From the IMG/VR virus record IMGVR_UViG_3300025598_002100, positions 1 through 62,926 of that record: DNA of 62,926 nt; one strand, 5' to 3'. This DNA comes from a virus. The first letter of the stretch is position 1; the number at the start of each line of letters is the position of its first letter. The notes under the pieces are model-generated. The model did not search any database, was not told where the DNA came from, and saw only the letters and a program-made list of their open reading frames with translations. Positions 25,326-33,778 of the stretch are shown here, piece by piece. The position numbers and the translations under genes were made by a program.

Positions 25326-25354
25326 TTGACGATAAAACCTTTTAATACTATAAT
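25326..25354 (+). promoter_or_regulatory. Sigma70-type promoter
   Basis: TTGACG and TATAAT with a 17 nt spacer. A short leader with AACAGGAG leads to the ATG at 25377. It may drive the redox gene 25682-26983 as well, since the genes are adjacent. Confidence 0.7.
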
Positions 25355-25376
25355 GATGTTTTAACAGGAGAATAAT

Positions 25377-25682
25377 ATGTCGGCAATTAACACGTTGTAT
25401 TCTCTGGAACAGTTTTGTCTAGATTCTAGTGGCTTTGCAGAACGTTGGCAAGGTAACAGTGCATTCTATCAGTGGAATAAAGGTAAAACTACCGAAGAAG
25501 GTATTATTAATGGTGTTGTACGTAAACTAGCAGGAACAGATACATCAGGGAATGAGATTTGGGTTGTTGCTGGATCTTTTAAGATTGCTGCTAATGGAGA
25601 AATTCTTCGATTTACTGGCATTAGCAAAAAGCAATGGGATATTATTCAGGTATTGCCTGCTAAGGATACTATTGCAGCATAA
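25377..25682 (+). CDS. Hypothetical protein, 101 aa
   Basis: A small soluble protein (MSAINTLYSLEQFCLDSSGF...) with a beta-rich centre (GNEIWVVAGSFKI). Strong promoter and ribosome site; its stop overlaps the next start (TAATG). Function unknown, but coupling to the ferredoxin-FAD oxidoreductase suggests a related pathway. Confidence 0.65.
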   Translation: MSAINTLYSLEQFCLDSSGFAERWQGNSAFYQWNKGKTTEEGIINGVVRKLAGTDTSGNEIWVVAGSFKIAANGEILRFTGISKKQWDIIQVLPAKDTIAA

Positions 25683-26983
25683 TGGAATTTTTAATTTATT
25701 TGGCATTTATTTTAATTGTTATTGCGATTTATCTTTATAAAAAACGCAAAAAACATAAAAAATCTATTAAAATATTAGAAGAATCTGTAGAAGCAGGCTT
25801 AACTGAGCCTGTTTCTCTACATCCTATTATTGATCAAGATCTTTGCATCGGTTGCGGCAGTTGTGTTATAGCTTGTCCAGAAAGCCATCACCATGTATTA
25901 GGTATGATTGCTCATAAAGCGGTATTGGTAAACCCTACCGAATGTATCGGGCATAGTGCCTGTAAAGCTGCTTGCCCAATGGATGCGATCACCGTAGTAT
26001 TCGGTACTGCTCGACGCGGGGTTGATTTACCGGTAGTGAAGCCCGACTTTGAAACTAATATTCCCGGGCTCTATGTTGCCGGAGAATTAGGTGGCATGGG
26101 ATTAATTAAGAATGCACTAACACAAGGAAGAGAAGCTGTTGAAAATATTAGTAAGAATAATGAACGTGATCAAAACCAGTTTGATCTTATCATTGTTGGC
26201 GGTGGGCCTGCTGGAATTGGCGCAGCTTTTACTGCAATTAGTGAAAAGCTTAACTATCTGATACTTGAACAAGATTCGTTAGGTGGAACAGTTTTTAAAT
26301 ATCCCCGCAGAAAATTAGTTATGACACAACCGGTTACATTGCCTGTTATTGGTAAAATACATTTTAGAAATACCACCAAAGAAGAACTATTAAACTTTTG
26401 GGATGAACAACGTCAACGACATAACTTAAATTTTAAATTTAATGAACGTGTAGAGAGCGTAGTTAAAGATAATACAGGATTTATTGTTACTACTGCACTA
26501 GGTACATACCGTGCCACTAATGTATTATTATCTATCGGAAGACGAGGCAGTCCTAGAACACTAGGAGTCCCTGGTGAAGAATTACCAAAAGTAGTTTACA
26601 GACTTATCGATCCTGAACAATATAAAGGTGCGCATGTGTTGGTAATCGGAGGCGGTGATAGTGCGCTAGAAGCTGCTGCTAGTGTTGCTGAAGCAGATCC
26701 TAATAACCATGTTACTTTATCATATCGTGGTACAGCTTTTCAAAGAGCTAAACCCGCTAATAGGCGCCGTGTTGAAGCTGCTGTTAAACAAGGAAATTTA
26801 GAAATTATACTTAATTCTAATGTACAGCAGATTGGTGAAGATTATGTTATTCTCCAAATTGGTAAAGACGACTTGCGCATTATAGAGAACAATGCTATTA
26901 TTGTTAATGCAGGCGGTATTTTACCAGATGCGTTTTTGAAAAAGTGTGGCATTGAAGTTGTAACTAAATGGGGTACAGAATGA
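25682..26983 (+). CDS. Membrane-anchored ferredoxin-domain FAD/NAD(P) oxidoreductase
   Basis: A 433-residue protein. Residues 1-18 form a membrane anchor (FLIYLAFILIVIAIYLY). Residues about 52-110 carry two 4Fe-4S-type motifs, CIGCGSCVIACP and CIGHSACKAACP; the second has His at the second position, which I believe is usual for this family. GLYVAGELGGMG follows. From about 165 there is an FAD-binding GGGPAGIGAAF and, near 320, an NAD(P)-binding GGGDSALEAA, as in thioredoxin-reductase-like enzymes. It should shuttle electrons between NAD(P)H, flavin and iron-sulfur centres at the inner membrane. It is a plausible donor for the bilin reductase or the cytochromes, but that link is inference. Confidence 0.85.
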   Translation: MEFLIYLAFILIVIAIYLYKKRKKHKKSIKILEESVEAGLTEPVSLHPIIDQDLCIGCGSCVIACPESHHHVLGMIAHKAVLVNPTECIGHSACKAACPMDAITVVFGTARRGVDLPVVKPDFETNIPGLYVAGELGGMGLIKNALTQGREAVENISKNNERDQNQFDLIIVGGGPAGIGAAFTAISEKLNYLILEQDSLGGTVFKYPRRKLVMTQPVTLPVIGKIHFRNTTKEELLNFWDEQRQRHNLNFKFNERVESVVKDNTGFIVTTALGTYRATNVLLSIGRRGSPRTLGVPGEELPKVVYRLIDPEQYKGAHVLVIGGGDSALEAAASVAEADPNNHVTLSYRGTAFQRAKPANRRRVEAAVKQGNLEIILNSNVQQIGEDYVILQIGKDDLRIIENNAIIVNAGGILPDAFLKKCGIEVVTKWGTE

Positions 26984-27381
26984 TTGACTTTTCTTTTGGC
27001 TTGCGAAATCCTCTAATTCATTTTAATAAAATTTATCATAATAACTGCTACGAAAAAGCTTGGACGGTTTCTAAAAATAAAGTAATTGACTTTCATTGCG
27101 GCATTATTAATAATGTTATAGTGGATTTTACTTTTAATCTAACTTTCAAAACGGATCATGCAGGATTACATATTTTCTTTGGTGTTCTTGGATTCTATTT
27201 TAACTTCGACTTCCACGATACTCGTCATTGGAACGATAAAGAAAACCGTTGGTGCTTGCCTAGCGAAGAGGATATGGCGTTTATTGAGAGTATTTCAGAA
27301 TTGGATAACAATGATAACAAACCTCAGAATCCTTATGAAAAAATGGTAGAAGAAAACTTTAAAAAAGTAGTAACTGATTAA
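26980..27381 (+). CDS. Hypothetical protein, 133 aa
   Basis: I place the start at 26980, in a four-base ATGA overlap with the preceding stop, rather than at an in-frame ATG twelve bases earlier. The protein is rich in aromatics and His (FHCGIINNVIVDFTFN, FYFNFDFHDTRHWNDKEN). This resembles a conserved phage hypothetical family with a C-terminal acidic helix. No catalytic assignment. Confidence 0.65.
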   Translation: MIDFSFGLRNPLIHFNKIYHNNCYEKAWTVSKNKVIDFHCGIINNVIVDFTFNLTFKTDHAGLHIFFGVLGFYFNFDFHDTRHWNDKENRWCLPSEEDMAFIESISELDNNDNKPQNPYEKMVEENFKKVVTD

Positions 27382-27398
27382 CATCAAAAGGATAATAT

Positions 27399-27785
27399 AT
27401 GTCAATGCATCTAGCGCATCCTGCTCTTACTACAACCGGTAAGAAGAAAGGTAAAAAAAAGTGGGCGTCTGCTGAACATAAACGTCGTGCTGAATCTGCA
27501 CAAGCTGCTCGAGAAGCTATGTTGCAGGAATACAACATCAAACCTGCAAAGAAGAATAATAAAGGATTTATGTCTTCAACTTATCAACCTAAGTTCGATC
27601 ATCCTCGGTATACTACTAGTAATATTGCTAGCGTAAATCCTACTTGGGCAACTTGTGCGAAACCTCCTGAGCGTAAGTATACTGGTACTCTTATCAAAGG
27701 CATTGCTACGATGCACAAAAGCAATGCTGTACCTGTAATTAATGAAGAAGAGATGATATCTATTAGTCGTATGCGTCGAGGATAG
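27399..27785 (+). CDS. Conserved phage hypothetical protein, basic N-terminus, 128 aa
   Basis: Begins MSMHLAHPALTTTGKKKGKK, with KRRAESAQAAREAML after it, and ends with KGIATMHKSNAVPVINEEE. From memory this start and end pattern is common to a widely conserved phage protein of unknown function. The very basic first 60 residues suggest nucleic-acid contact. Good ribosome site (AAAAGG). Confidence 0.75.
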   Translation: MSMHLAHPALTTTGKKKGKKKWASAEHKRRAESAQAAREAMLQEYNIKPAKKNNKGFMSSTYQPKFDHPRYTTSNIASVNPTWATCAKPPERKYTGTLIKGIATMHKSNAVPVINEEEMISISRMRRG

Positions 27786-27786
27786 T

Positions 27787-28938
27787 GTGAAATTATTCAG
27801 CCGTAAACGCAGGAGAAAGAAAAAGGATAATGCTACAATTCAGGAAATAAATATTTCCATGAATACTTTATCCAATAAGATCGTAGCTTATTTGACTTTA
27901 CTTTCTGGGCTAGCAATTTCAGCAGTTGCAGTTTACTATTCTGTTTCGGGATTGACTGCAATTTTCTCGGCGGCAGTAGTACCTATCATTGTAATGGGTA
28001 TTACATTAGAAATTAGCAAATTAGTTGCTACAGTATGGCTCAAACAAAACTGGGTTATTGCCCCAACTGCCGTTAAAGGCTACTTAATAGCAGCTATCGT
28101 TGTACTTATGCTAATCACTAGTATGGGAATTTTCGGATTCCTTAGCAAGGCACACAGCGACCAGAGCTTGGTTAGCGGCGATGTAGCTGCCCGTATTTCA
28201 GTTTATGATGAAAAGATCAAGACTGAAAAAGAAAATATCGATACAGATCGTAAAGCATTAAAACAAATGGATAATGCTGTTGACCAATTAATGGAACGTT
28301 CTACCGACGAACAAGGTGCCGGTCGTGCAGTACGGTTGCGTCATTCTCAAGCTGATGAACGAAACAGATTATTATCAGAGATTTCCGAATCACAAAAAAG
28401 AATAGCTACTCTTAATGATGAACGTGCACCTATTGCTGCAGAATCTCGTAAAGTAGAAGCTGAAGTCGGACCTATTAGGTATATTGCTGCATTTGTATAT
28501 GGTAATACAGATCCTAGTATATTAGAACGAGCAGTAACTTGGGTTATTCTAATTCTTATCTTAGTATTCGATCCACTGGCTGTAATATTATTGTTAGCTA
28601 GTCAATATAGTTTTCAACAATTTCGTAAACTGGAAGAGTTTAACTCTAATAAAGAAAAAGAAGATCCTGTAGAATTATGGAATTCTATGATTAATGCAGC
28701 CGAAAAAGAAGTAGAACAAAAGTCCGAATCTACCTCCTACATTCAAAATGAAGAACAATCAGAAAGTGGACTTTGGAAAAATGTTAGTAATGTAATCAGC
28801 GAAAAAGATTATTTAGAAACTTCGGAAAAAAATATAAGAGATATGATCAAACGAGTTAAAAGTGGAATATTACCCTTTTATCAAGTTCCTGAAGAAATTA
28901 AGGCTCAAGTTAAAAAAGGTCTAAAAGATGCCGGCTAA
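27787..28938 (+). CDS. Multi-pass membrane protein with central coiled coil
   Basis: A 383-residue protein with a GTG start. Basic N-terminus, three to four hydrophobic segments between about 30 and 130 (LSGLAISAVAVYYSV, AAVVPIIVMGITLEI, LIAAIVVLMLITSMGIFGFL), a long helical/coiled-coil region at about 140-235, and a further hydrophobic hairpin near 255-280 (WVILILILVFDPLAVILLLA). A soluble acidic tail follows. Similar membrane proteins occur in cyanophage genomes, but function is unknown. An envelope or superinfection-exclusion role is conceivable. Confidence 0.75.
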   Translation: MKLFSRKRRRKKKDNATIQEINISMNTLSNKIVAYLTLLSGLAISAVAVYYSVSGLTAIFSAAVVPIIVMGITLEISKLVATVWLKQNWVIAPTAVKGYLIAAIVVLMLITSMGIFGFLSKAHSDQSLVSGDVAARISVYDEKIKTEKENIDTDRKALKQMDNAVDQLMERSTDEQGAGRAVRLRHSQADERNRLLSEISESQKRIATLNDERAPIAAESRKVEAEVGPIRYIAAFVYGNTDPSILERAVTWVILILILVFDPLAVILLLASQYSFQQFRKLEEFNSNKEKEDPVELWNSMINAAEKEVEQKSESTSYIQNEEQSESGLWKNVSNVISEKDYLETSEKNIRDMIKRVKSGILPFYQVPEEIKAQVKKGLKDAG

Positions 28939-29320
28939 AATTACATTAATCACACCGCCTGATATTTTTCAAAATGATCAAAGAAGCTTAATGTTTATTG
29001 ATTTAGATGAAACTGATCAGGAACAAATCACACAATTATTAAAAGATGATACAAATGAATCTTTTAATATTTACTTTTACAGCGGAGAAACTAATATTCC
29101 TTGGTTATTGCATAGCCTTTCTTGCAGTGATTACAGGCTTATTAACTTAAATAATATGTCTGCTGTTACAAGCTATTTGGTAGGATATATTTTATCAAAA
29201 CCGAATACATATTATATAACTAATGATGCTAATATAGCAGAACTATATAGCCATATTAATCTAGGGCGGGTTAATAACATGAATGATTTTTTTGAAAGAA
29301 TACTCAGTGGAAAAGAATAA
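28928..29320 (+). CDS. Hypothetical protein, 130 aa
   Basis: Overlaps the end of the membrane-protein gene and the start of clpX in other frames, so it sits in a tightly coupled operon. The protein begins [17 protein letters not shown] and shows an alpha/beta pattern with alternating hydrophobic strands. No motif recognised. Confidence 0.65.
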   Translation: MPAKITLITPPDIFQNDQRSLMFIDLDETDQEQITQLLKDDTNESFNIYFYSGETNIPWLLHSLSCSDYRLINLNNMSAVTSYLVGYILSKPNTYYITNDANIAELYSHINLGRVNNMNDFFERILSGKE

Positions 29321-30542
29321 AACACATTACTGCGATTTTTGTAATAAATCCAAAGAAGATGTTAAAAAGTTAATCGTCGGTGATTCTGCCGCTATTTGCA
29401 ATAGTTGTGTAGAACTATGTCGAGAGATGCTTGATGAAGAAAAAATTAAAAAATTTCCTTTAGAAAATTCTAAAGAAATATACAATCCTGTAAAAATAAA
29501 AGAATATCTCGATCAATACGTAATCGGACAAGATGAAGCAAAGATTGCCCTAAGCGTTGCTGTATGTCAACACTTTAAAAGAATCTATAACCATAACAAA
29601 GATATAAAAATCGAAAAAACCAATGTCTTATTACTAGGACCCACCGGGTGTGGTAAGACTATGTTGGCAAAAAAGTTAGCAGAATATCTCGATGTGCCAT
29701 TTGCTATATGTGATGCTACTGGATTAACCGAAGCGGGTTATGTAGGTGATGACGTTGAAAGTATTCTAAATCGTTTGATCTCTGCATCGGATGGCGATAT
29801 CGAACGTGCTCAACACGGTATTATTTACGTTGACGAAATCGACAAACTAAGTCGTAAAGGTGAAAATGTTAGTCTCACTAGAGATGTAGGCGGCGAAGGT
29901 GTTCAGCAATCATTACTTAAAATGATCGAAGGATCTATTGTACGTGTACCTGCGACTGATAAGCGTAAACATCCTAGAGGTGAAATGATTGAAGTAGATA
30001 CTAGTAGTATCTTGTTTATTTGTGGTGGCGCTTTTGTTGGGTTAGATAAGATCATTAATCGTAGAAATAAAACGAGTAGTGTCGGCTTTGGGTCAGTATT
30101 ACCTAGTAATACTAATAATTCTGCAAATTATCGCGATGTTACAACAAAAGATTTAATTACGTTCGGTATGATTCCGGAATTCGTCGGTCGGTTTGGATTA
30201 ATAACCAATGTCGAAGAATTAGATGTTAAAGATTTGGTAAGAATTTTAAAAGAACCGCGTAATAGTTTAATAACACAATATAAACATTTATTTGAATTAG
30301 ATGGTATTAATTTAGAATTTAACGATCCTGCACTTGAAAATATTGCCGAAAAAGCAAAAAAACTCGAAACCAATGCAAGAGGATTGAAGAATATATTAGA
30401 AAAAATGTTATTACCATACCAATTCGATGCAGTGGATCTAGTTTCGCGTGGTCTTAATAAAATTGTGATAACTAAAGAAGCAGTAGCAGGAGAGCCTGCT
30501 ACTCTAATTTTTAATAAGAGTAAAAAAGAAAATAAATTATGA
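29283..30542 (+). CDS. clpX: ATP-dependent unfoldase ClpX
   Basis: A 419-residue protein of full ClpX length. The N-terminal C4 zinc finger uses C17, C20, C39 and C42. Walker A is GPTGCGKT at 119-126, Walker B is [10 protein letters not shown], the pore loop is GYVGDD, and the RKH loop KRKHPRGE is present. The ClpP-docking loop IGF of bacterial ClpX appears as SSVGFGS, so docking to host ClpP is probably retained. An internal GTG at 29307 is an alternative start, since the first eight codons overlap the previous gene. It likely redirects host ClpXP proteolysis or unfolds phage substrates. A ClpS homolog lies at 41.8 kb. Confidence 0.95.
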   Translation: MIFLKEYSVEKNKTHYCDFCNKSKEDVKKLIVGDSAAICNSCVELCREMLDEEKIKKFPLENSKEIYNPVKIKEYLDQYVIGQDEAKIALSVAVCQHFKRIYNHNKDIKIEKTNVLLLGPTGCGKTMLAKKLAEYLDVPFAICDATGLTEAGYVGDDVESILNRLISASDGDIERAQHGIIYVDEIDKLSRKGENVSLTRDVGGEGVQQSLLKMIEGSIVRVPATDKRKHPRGEMIEVDTSSILFICGGAFVGLDKIINRRNKTSSVGFGSVLPSNTNNSANYRDVTTKDLITFGMIPEFVGRFGLITNVEELDVKDLVRILKEPRNSLITQYKHLFELDGINLEFNDPALENIAEKAKKLETNARGLKNILEKMLLPYQFDAVDLVSRGLNKIVITKEAVAGEPATLIFNKSKKENKL

Positions 30543-30745
30543 AAGTATATGTAAAAGACGGTAATATTAATTCTGCTTTAAGAAAATTTAAAAAGAAAGT
30601 AGAAGATAGCGGAATTTTAATCGAAGTTTTAGAAAGACAATATTACGAAAAACCAACTATTGCTAGACGTAAAGCCGCCGCTGCAGCTAAAGCCCGTTGG
30701 AAGAAAAAACAGAGAGAATTAAATACAGTCGCTCGTTACGAATAA
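30539..30745 (+). CDS. rpsU: Ribosomal protein bS21 homolog
   Basis: A 68-residue protein with an ATGA overlap to clpX. It matches bS21: N-terminal [19 protein letters not shown], then [15 protein letters not shown], then a basic Ala/Lys-rich tail. bS21 sits on the small subunit near the anti-Shine-Dalgarno region and affects initiation. Phage-encoded bS21 is known from other large phages and is thought to steer ribosomes to phage messages. The residues needed for 30S binding look conserved. Confidence 0.88.
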   Translation: MKVYVKDGNINSALRKFKKKVEDSGILIEVLERQYYEKPTIARRKAAAAAKARWKKKQRELNTVARYE

Positions 30746-30746
30746 T

Positions 30747-30775
30747 TTGACAATTATCGCTTTGTATCATACAAT
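30747..30775 (+). promoter_or_regulatory. Sigma70-type promoter under a long inverted repeat
   Basis: TTGACA and TACAAT with a 17 nt spacer. The -10 lies within the left arm of the inverted repeat 30763-30795, an obvious operator arrangement. Confidence 0.7.
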
Positions 30776-30795
30776 ATAACTCGTTGTATGATACA
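30763..30795. promoter_or_regulatory. Inverted repeat, probable operator
   Basis: Perfect 12-base arms TGTATCATACAA (30763-30774) and TTGTATGATACA (30784-30795) around TATAACTCG. It overlaps the -10 and the transcription start of the next gene, so it could bind a dimeric repressor or form a 5' hairpin in the RNA. Confidence 0.75.
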
Positions 30796-30803
30796 GAGAA
30801 AGA

Positions 30804-31661
30804 ATGAAGCGTACTAATATTAAAGATGCATTTGGCGGAGAAGTATTTTTTACCAAATTCATTGCAAGTGATTTAGAAACAGCTCGTCGACTGTTAACTG
30901 CTTTAGATCTCAGTTACGAAGATGGTTATTCAATAACACCCGAAGAACATACTACTCACTCTAAACGAGTAGATTTAGTGGTTCGTGACGAATCTAATGA
31001 AACTGTATTGATTATCGAAAGCCAAGATGCATCTGGATGGCTCGATAGTGTTCATGCTAGCAAAATTACATATTACATGTATGATAAGCAATGCGACGAT
31101 GGCGTCTTAATTTGTGAAGATGCAGATGAACACATCAAAGGCTTTGTGAAATGGCTGAACGAAAATACTCCATTACGTATTACTTTAATTAGTGCTATAA
31201 TTTTTGATTATGAAGGGCACAAGCATTGCGAATTTGTTCCATTAATTCGCCCGAGCAATCTTAATGATAAGAAAGTAATTCGCAAAACAGCATCTGCTTC
31301 GGAAAATGATCAAAATAAAGCAGAACATCTCCAGCAGATCTTCAGTGATAATCCTGGATTATTTACTAATGTTACCGGGCGTTATGTTAGTAAAAATAAT
31401 GTAGGAAATTCCGGTATGAATGTCGGAATTTCTCCTTATAATAGCGAAGGCTATTTTGTAGATATATGGCATGCAGGCAAGTCCGATACAGAATCTTTTA
31501 GAAAGAGCTTTACAGATCTTTGTAAGAAAAATGATCTCGAAGCCAAATTTCAAAAATCTCGGGCATATGTTAATGGTGAAAAAGTATTACGTACTACAGA
31601 CGCCATTACTGCATTTAAAATTTTCGTAAAAGCATTAGAAAATAAAGAGGTAGTATCTTAA
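30804..31661 (+). CDS. PD-(D/E)XK-type nuclease-like protein
   Basis: A 285-residue protein. About 50-100 contains KRVDLVVRDESNE and then VLIIESQDASGWLDSVH, followed by ITYYMYDK. This is the strand-strand order of a PD-(D/E)XK core in which the usual E-x-K is E-S-Q, as in several DUF4268-like nucleases. The C-terminal ~110 residues (SPYNSEGYFVDIWHAGK and on) form a separate domain. Preceded by a strong promoter and operator-like repeat, so expression is probably tightly controlled. Could act on host DNA or in defence; no target can be named. Confidence 0.6.
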   Translation: MKRTNIKDAFGGEVFFTKFIASDLETARRLLTALDLSYEDGYSITPEEHTTHSKRVDLVVRDESNETVLIIESQDASGWLDSVHASKITYYMYDKQCDDGVLICEDADEHIKGFVKWLNENTPLRITLISAIIFDYEGHKHCEFVPLIRPSNLNDKKVIRKTASASENDQNKAEHLQQIFSDNPGLFTNVTGRYVSKNNVGNSGMNVGISPYNSEGYFVDIWHAGKSDTESFRKSFTDLCKKNDLEAKFQKSRAYVNGEKVLRTTDAITAFKIFVKALENKEVVS

Positions 31662-32197
31662 TGTCAAAACATTTAATGGTCGATTTGGAAACATTGTCAG
31701 TTGCACCCGACGCAGTTATTTTAACACTAGGTGCTGTACATTTTAATCCTCTAGGAAACGGTATAATTGATGAATTGTATTTTAAAATCGATCTCGATGA
31801 TCAAGATAAACTAAAAAGATCAATTGATAACAACACTATCGAATGGTGGGGTAAACAGGACCCTACAATTATGGAAGAAGCATTTTCTTCGGAAGGCCGT
31901 ATTAAGGTTACGGATGCTATTGATCAATTTCATAAGTTTGCTTGGGGATGCAAGACTTTTTGGAGTCACGGCTCTGTGTTCGATCTTATGATTATGGAAA
32001 ATATCTATAAGCAGCTTACGAAAACCCCTCCTTGGAGTTTTTGGCAGATCAGAGATACTAGAACTTTATTTGATCTAGGAGTTGATCCTGAAATGCCTAA
32101 AGAATCGAAACATAATGCACTTGAAGATGCTAAAAGGCAAGCGATTGGAGTACAAAATGTTTATAAACAACTGTATAAAGGATATAGAGGATTATAA
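31661..32197 (+). CDS. DnaQ-like 3'-5' exonuclease
   Basis: A 178-residue protein with the DEDD series: MVDLETLS (ExoI), SHGSVFDLMIM (ExoII), and KHNALEDAKRQA (ExoIII, His then Asp, DEDDh type). Length and layout fit single-domain exoribonucleases/exonucleases of the Rv2179c/DexA-like group. It would digest RNA or single-stranded DNA 3' ends during infection. Overlaps its neighbours by single bases (TAATG). Confidence 0.85.
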   Translation: MSKHLMVDLETLSVAPDAVILTLGAVHFNPLGNGIIDELYFKIDLDDQDKLKRSIDNNTIEWWGKQDPTIMEEAFSSEGRIKVTDAIDQFHKFAWGCKTFWSHGSVFDLMIMENIYKQLTKTPPWSFWQIRDTRTLFDLGVDPEMPKESKHNALEDAKRQAIGVQNVYKQLYKGYRGL

Positions 32198-32769
32198 TGG
32201 AAAATCTACTATCTCACGATGAAATTAACCATGCAATACTTGCAAGATCTTTACATTTAGAATATGATGAAAATACCTATTTTAGTAAAGGCATATATAA
32301 TTACGTATTAGATCATGTAGATGATCCTCATATATTGTTTAGAGTAGCGTTATACGGATATTATAGAAAAGAATACAAATGGACTAACGAACAAACTGAA
32401 GAATTCTTTCAATTACATAAACATGATTCTATCAAATGGGACGACGGTTTTCATGTTTATTATTATGACTGGGGTAAGGGTAAAAATAGAATTACTAGAG
32501 ATCCTATGCATTTTCCTAATTTAGATCATGTACAGCCTAAGAGTATAGATGTTAACAAAAATGGGCCTGAAAACTTTCGTATACGTTGCAAACGCTTAAA
32601 TGAGAGCAAAAGCGATGCTAACAGTGATAACGAACGTAGAGCTAGTATTGTTGATCTTTTCAAAGACATGACTGCCGAAGGACAACAAGTAATTTTATCT
32701 TATCTAAATACTATTAAAAAAGAAATTGATAAAACTTTAGATTGCTCTACATCAAATAAAATTATATAA
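32197..32769 (+). CDS. HNH-like endonuclease candidate
   Basis: A 190-residue protein coupled to the exonuclease by a one-base overlap. About 105-145 contains NLDHVQPKSIDVNKNGPENF and then RCKRLNESKSDAN. This resembles the HNH core (D-H, then N, then N-x-x-K) without the zinc cysteines. The rest is helical and aromatic-rich. A DNA-cleaving role is suggested but the motif is imperfect. Confidence 0.6.
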   Translation: MENLLSHDEINHAILARSLHLEYDENTYFSKGIYNYVLDHVDDPHILFRVALYGYYRKEYKWTNEQTEEFFQLHKHDSIKWDDGFHVYYYDWGKGKNRITRDPMHFPNLDHVQPKSIDVNKNGPENFRIRCKRLNESKSDANSDNERRASIVDLFKDMTAEGQQVILSYLNTIKKEIDKTLDCSTSNKII

Positions 32770-32794
32770 TGCTCTAAATTAAAAGGAGAATAAT

Positions 32795-33325
32795 ATGAAT
32801 TGGACTGTTCCAAATGTTACGTTTATGTTTCGTGTAGGCGACGAACCTACTGATGACGGCGGATGCCCGATTGGTGGCGAGTTTGTTGCTAAAACCACAC
32901 AGGATTTGTTTGCCAGCAAGCGGGTAGTGCTTTTTAGCCTCCCGGGTGCATTTACTCCTACTTGCTCATCAAAGCAGCTTCCTGGATTCGAGGAAGGATA
33001 TAATGAGTTTAAGAATTTGGGTGTAGATGAAATCTATTGCATTAGTGTTAATGATGCGTTTGTTATGAACGAATGGGCACGACAACTTGGTATTAAGAAC
33101 GTTAAGGTCATTCCAGATGGTACCGGACAGTTTACTCGTTTAATGGGTCGACTTGTTGATAAGAGTGCAATTGGTTTTGGTTATCGCAGTCATCGCTATG
33201 CTGCTATTGTTAACAATGGTGTAATCGAAAAGATTTTTGATGAACCCGGACGTGAGGACAATTTCGGTAGCGACCCCTACGGCGAAACTAGCCCAGAAAA
33301 TGTTCTTGCTTATCTTAAGGGCTAA
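32795..33325 (+). CDS. Peroxiredoxin, Prx5 type
   Basis: A 176-residue protein with the peroxidatic motif PGAFTPTCSSKQLPGF and a downstream catalytic Arg context (MGRLVDKS). No resolving cysteine is obvious, as in 1-Cys or atypical Prx5 enzymes. It reduces peroxides using glutaredoxin or thioredoxin. Codon use looks richer in GC than most neighbours, suggesting a recent acquisition. Strong AAAAGGAG ribosome site. Confidence 0.93.
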   Translation: MNWTVPNVTFMFRVGDEPTDDGGCPIGGEFVAKTTQDLFASKRVVLFSLPGAFTPTCSSKQLPGFEEGYNEFKNLGVDEIYCISVNDAFVMNEWARQLGIKNVKVIPDGTGQFTRLMGRLVDKSAIGFGYRSHRYAAIVNNGVIEKIFDEPGREDNFGSDPYGETSPENVLAYLKG

Positions 33326-33328
33326 ATA

Positions 33329-33532
33329 ATGCGCGATCCGAAACTAGGGTATCATTGGCTTTGGCTCTATCCATTAGCTGTTTTGTTACTTATAGTTTCG
33401 GTATTAGCATTTCCCTTTATTAAATTTATTGACTTTTATCAAAAGTATCAGCATAATAAACGTATGCAACGGATTTATAAAAAGAATCCAGATATTAAAG
33501 ATTTATCTATTTTAGCAGGTACAAAGAAGTAG
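33329..33532 (+). CDS. Small single-pass membrane protein, 67 aa
   Basis: Starts three bases after the peroxiredoxin stop. Residues about 10-30 are a transmembrane helix (WLWLYPLAVLLLIVSVLAFP), followed by a basic cytosolic tail (YQHNKRMQRIYKKN). No family recognised. Co-transcribed with the peroxiredoxin. Confidence 0.65.
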   Translation: MRDPKLGYHWLWLYPLAVLLLIVSVLAFPFIKFIDFYQKYQHNKRMQRIYKKNPDIKDLSILAGTKK

Positions 33533-33561
33533 TTGACAATTAGGTAAAAGTTAATTATAAT
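33533..33561 (+). promoter_or_regulatory. Consensus sigma70 promoter
   Basis: Perfect TTGACA and perfect TATAAT with a 17 nt spacer, among the strongest promoters in the window. Expected start near 33568, about 210 nt before the coding region. Confidence 0.9.
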
Positions 33562-33567
33562 ATCTGC

Positions 33568-33778
33568 ATAGTTTGAAATTAAGGATAGGTACAGCAATTC
33601 ATAATCAATATGGAACGCTAATACATTGTATTAGATAGAGTGGTTTCGACAGTTCCTCTCGATAAACATAAAAAGTAGATAACTATCCTGTTTTTAAATT
33701 AGGTTAAGTTCCGCATTCAATCAATATCCAATGTCTACTAGGACGTAAAACTAGTTTTAACCTGTAAGGAGAATAAAG
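33568..33778 (+). ncRNA. Structured leader RNA of the DUF2828 gene, Y-RNA-like layout
   Basis: The transcript would start with a closed domain. The outer helix is AGGATAG (33582-33588) with CTATCCT (33683-33689), followed at once by GTTTTT. Inside lie GGAAC (33612-33616) with GTTCC (33652-33656) and a hairpin CTAATAC/GTATTAG (33618-33634). A second domain pairs AGGTTAA near 33701 with TTAACCT near 33757, just before the AAGGAG ribosome site. A terminal stem plus a U-run resembles Y RNAs that bind Ro60/TROVE proteins. Could also be a cis-regulatory leader. Confidence 0.6.

Noticed and set aside
25855-25970. Loss of a cysteine in the second iron-sulfur motif of the oxidoreductase
   Set aside because: The C-x-x-H-x-x-C pattern is, as I recall, normal for this family and so is not evidence of decay.
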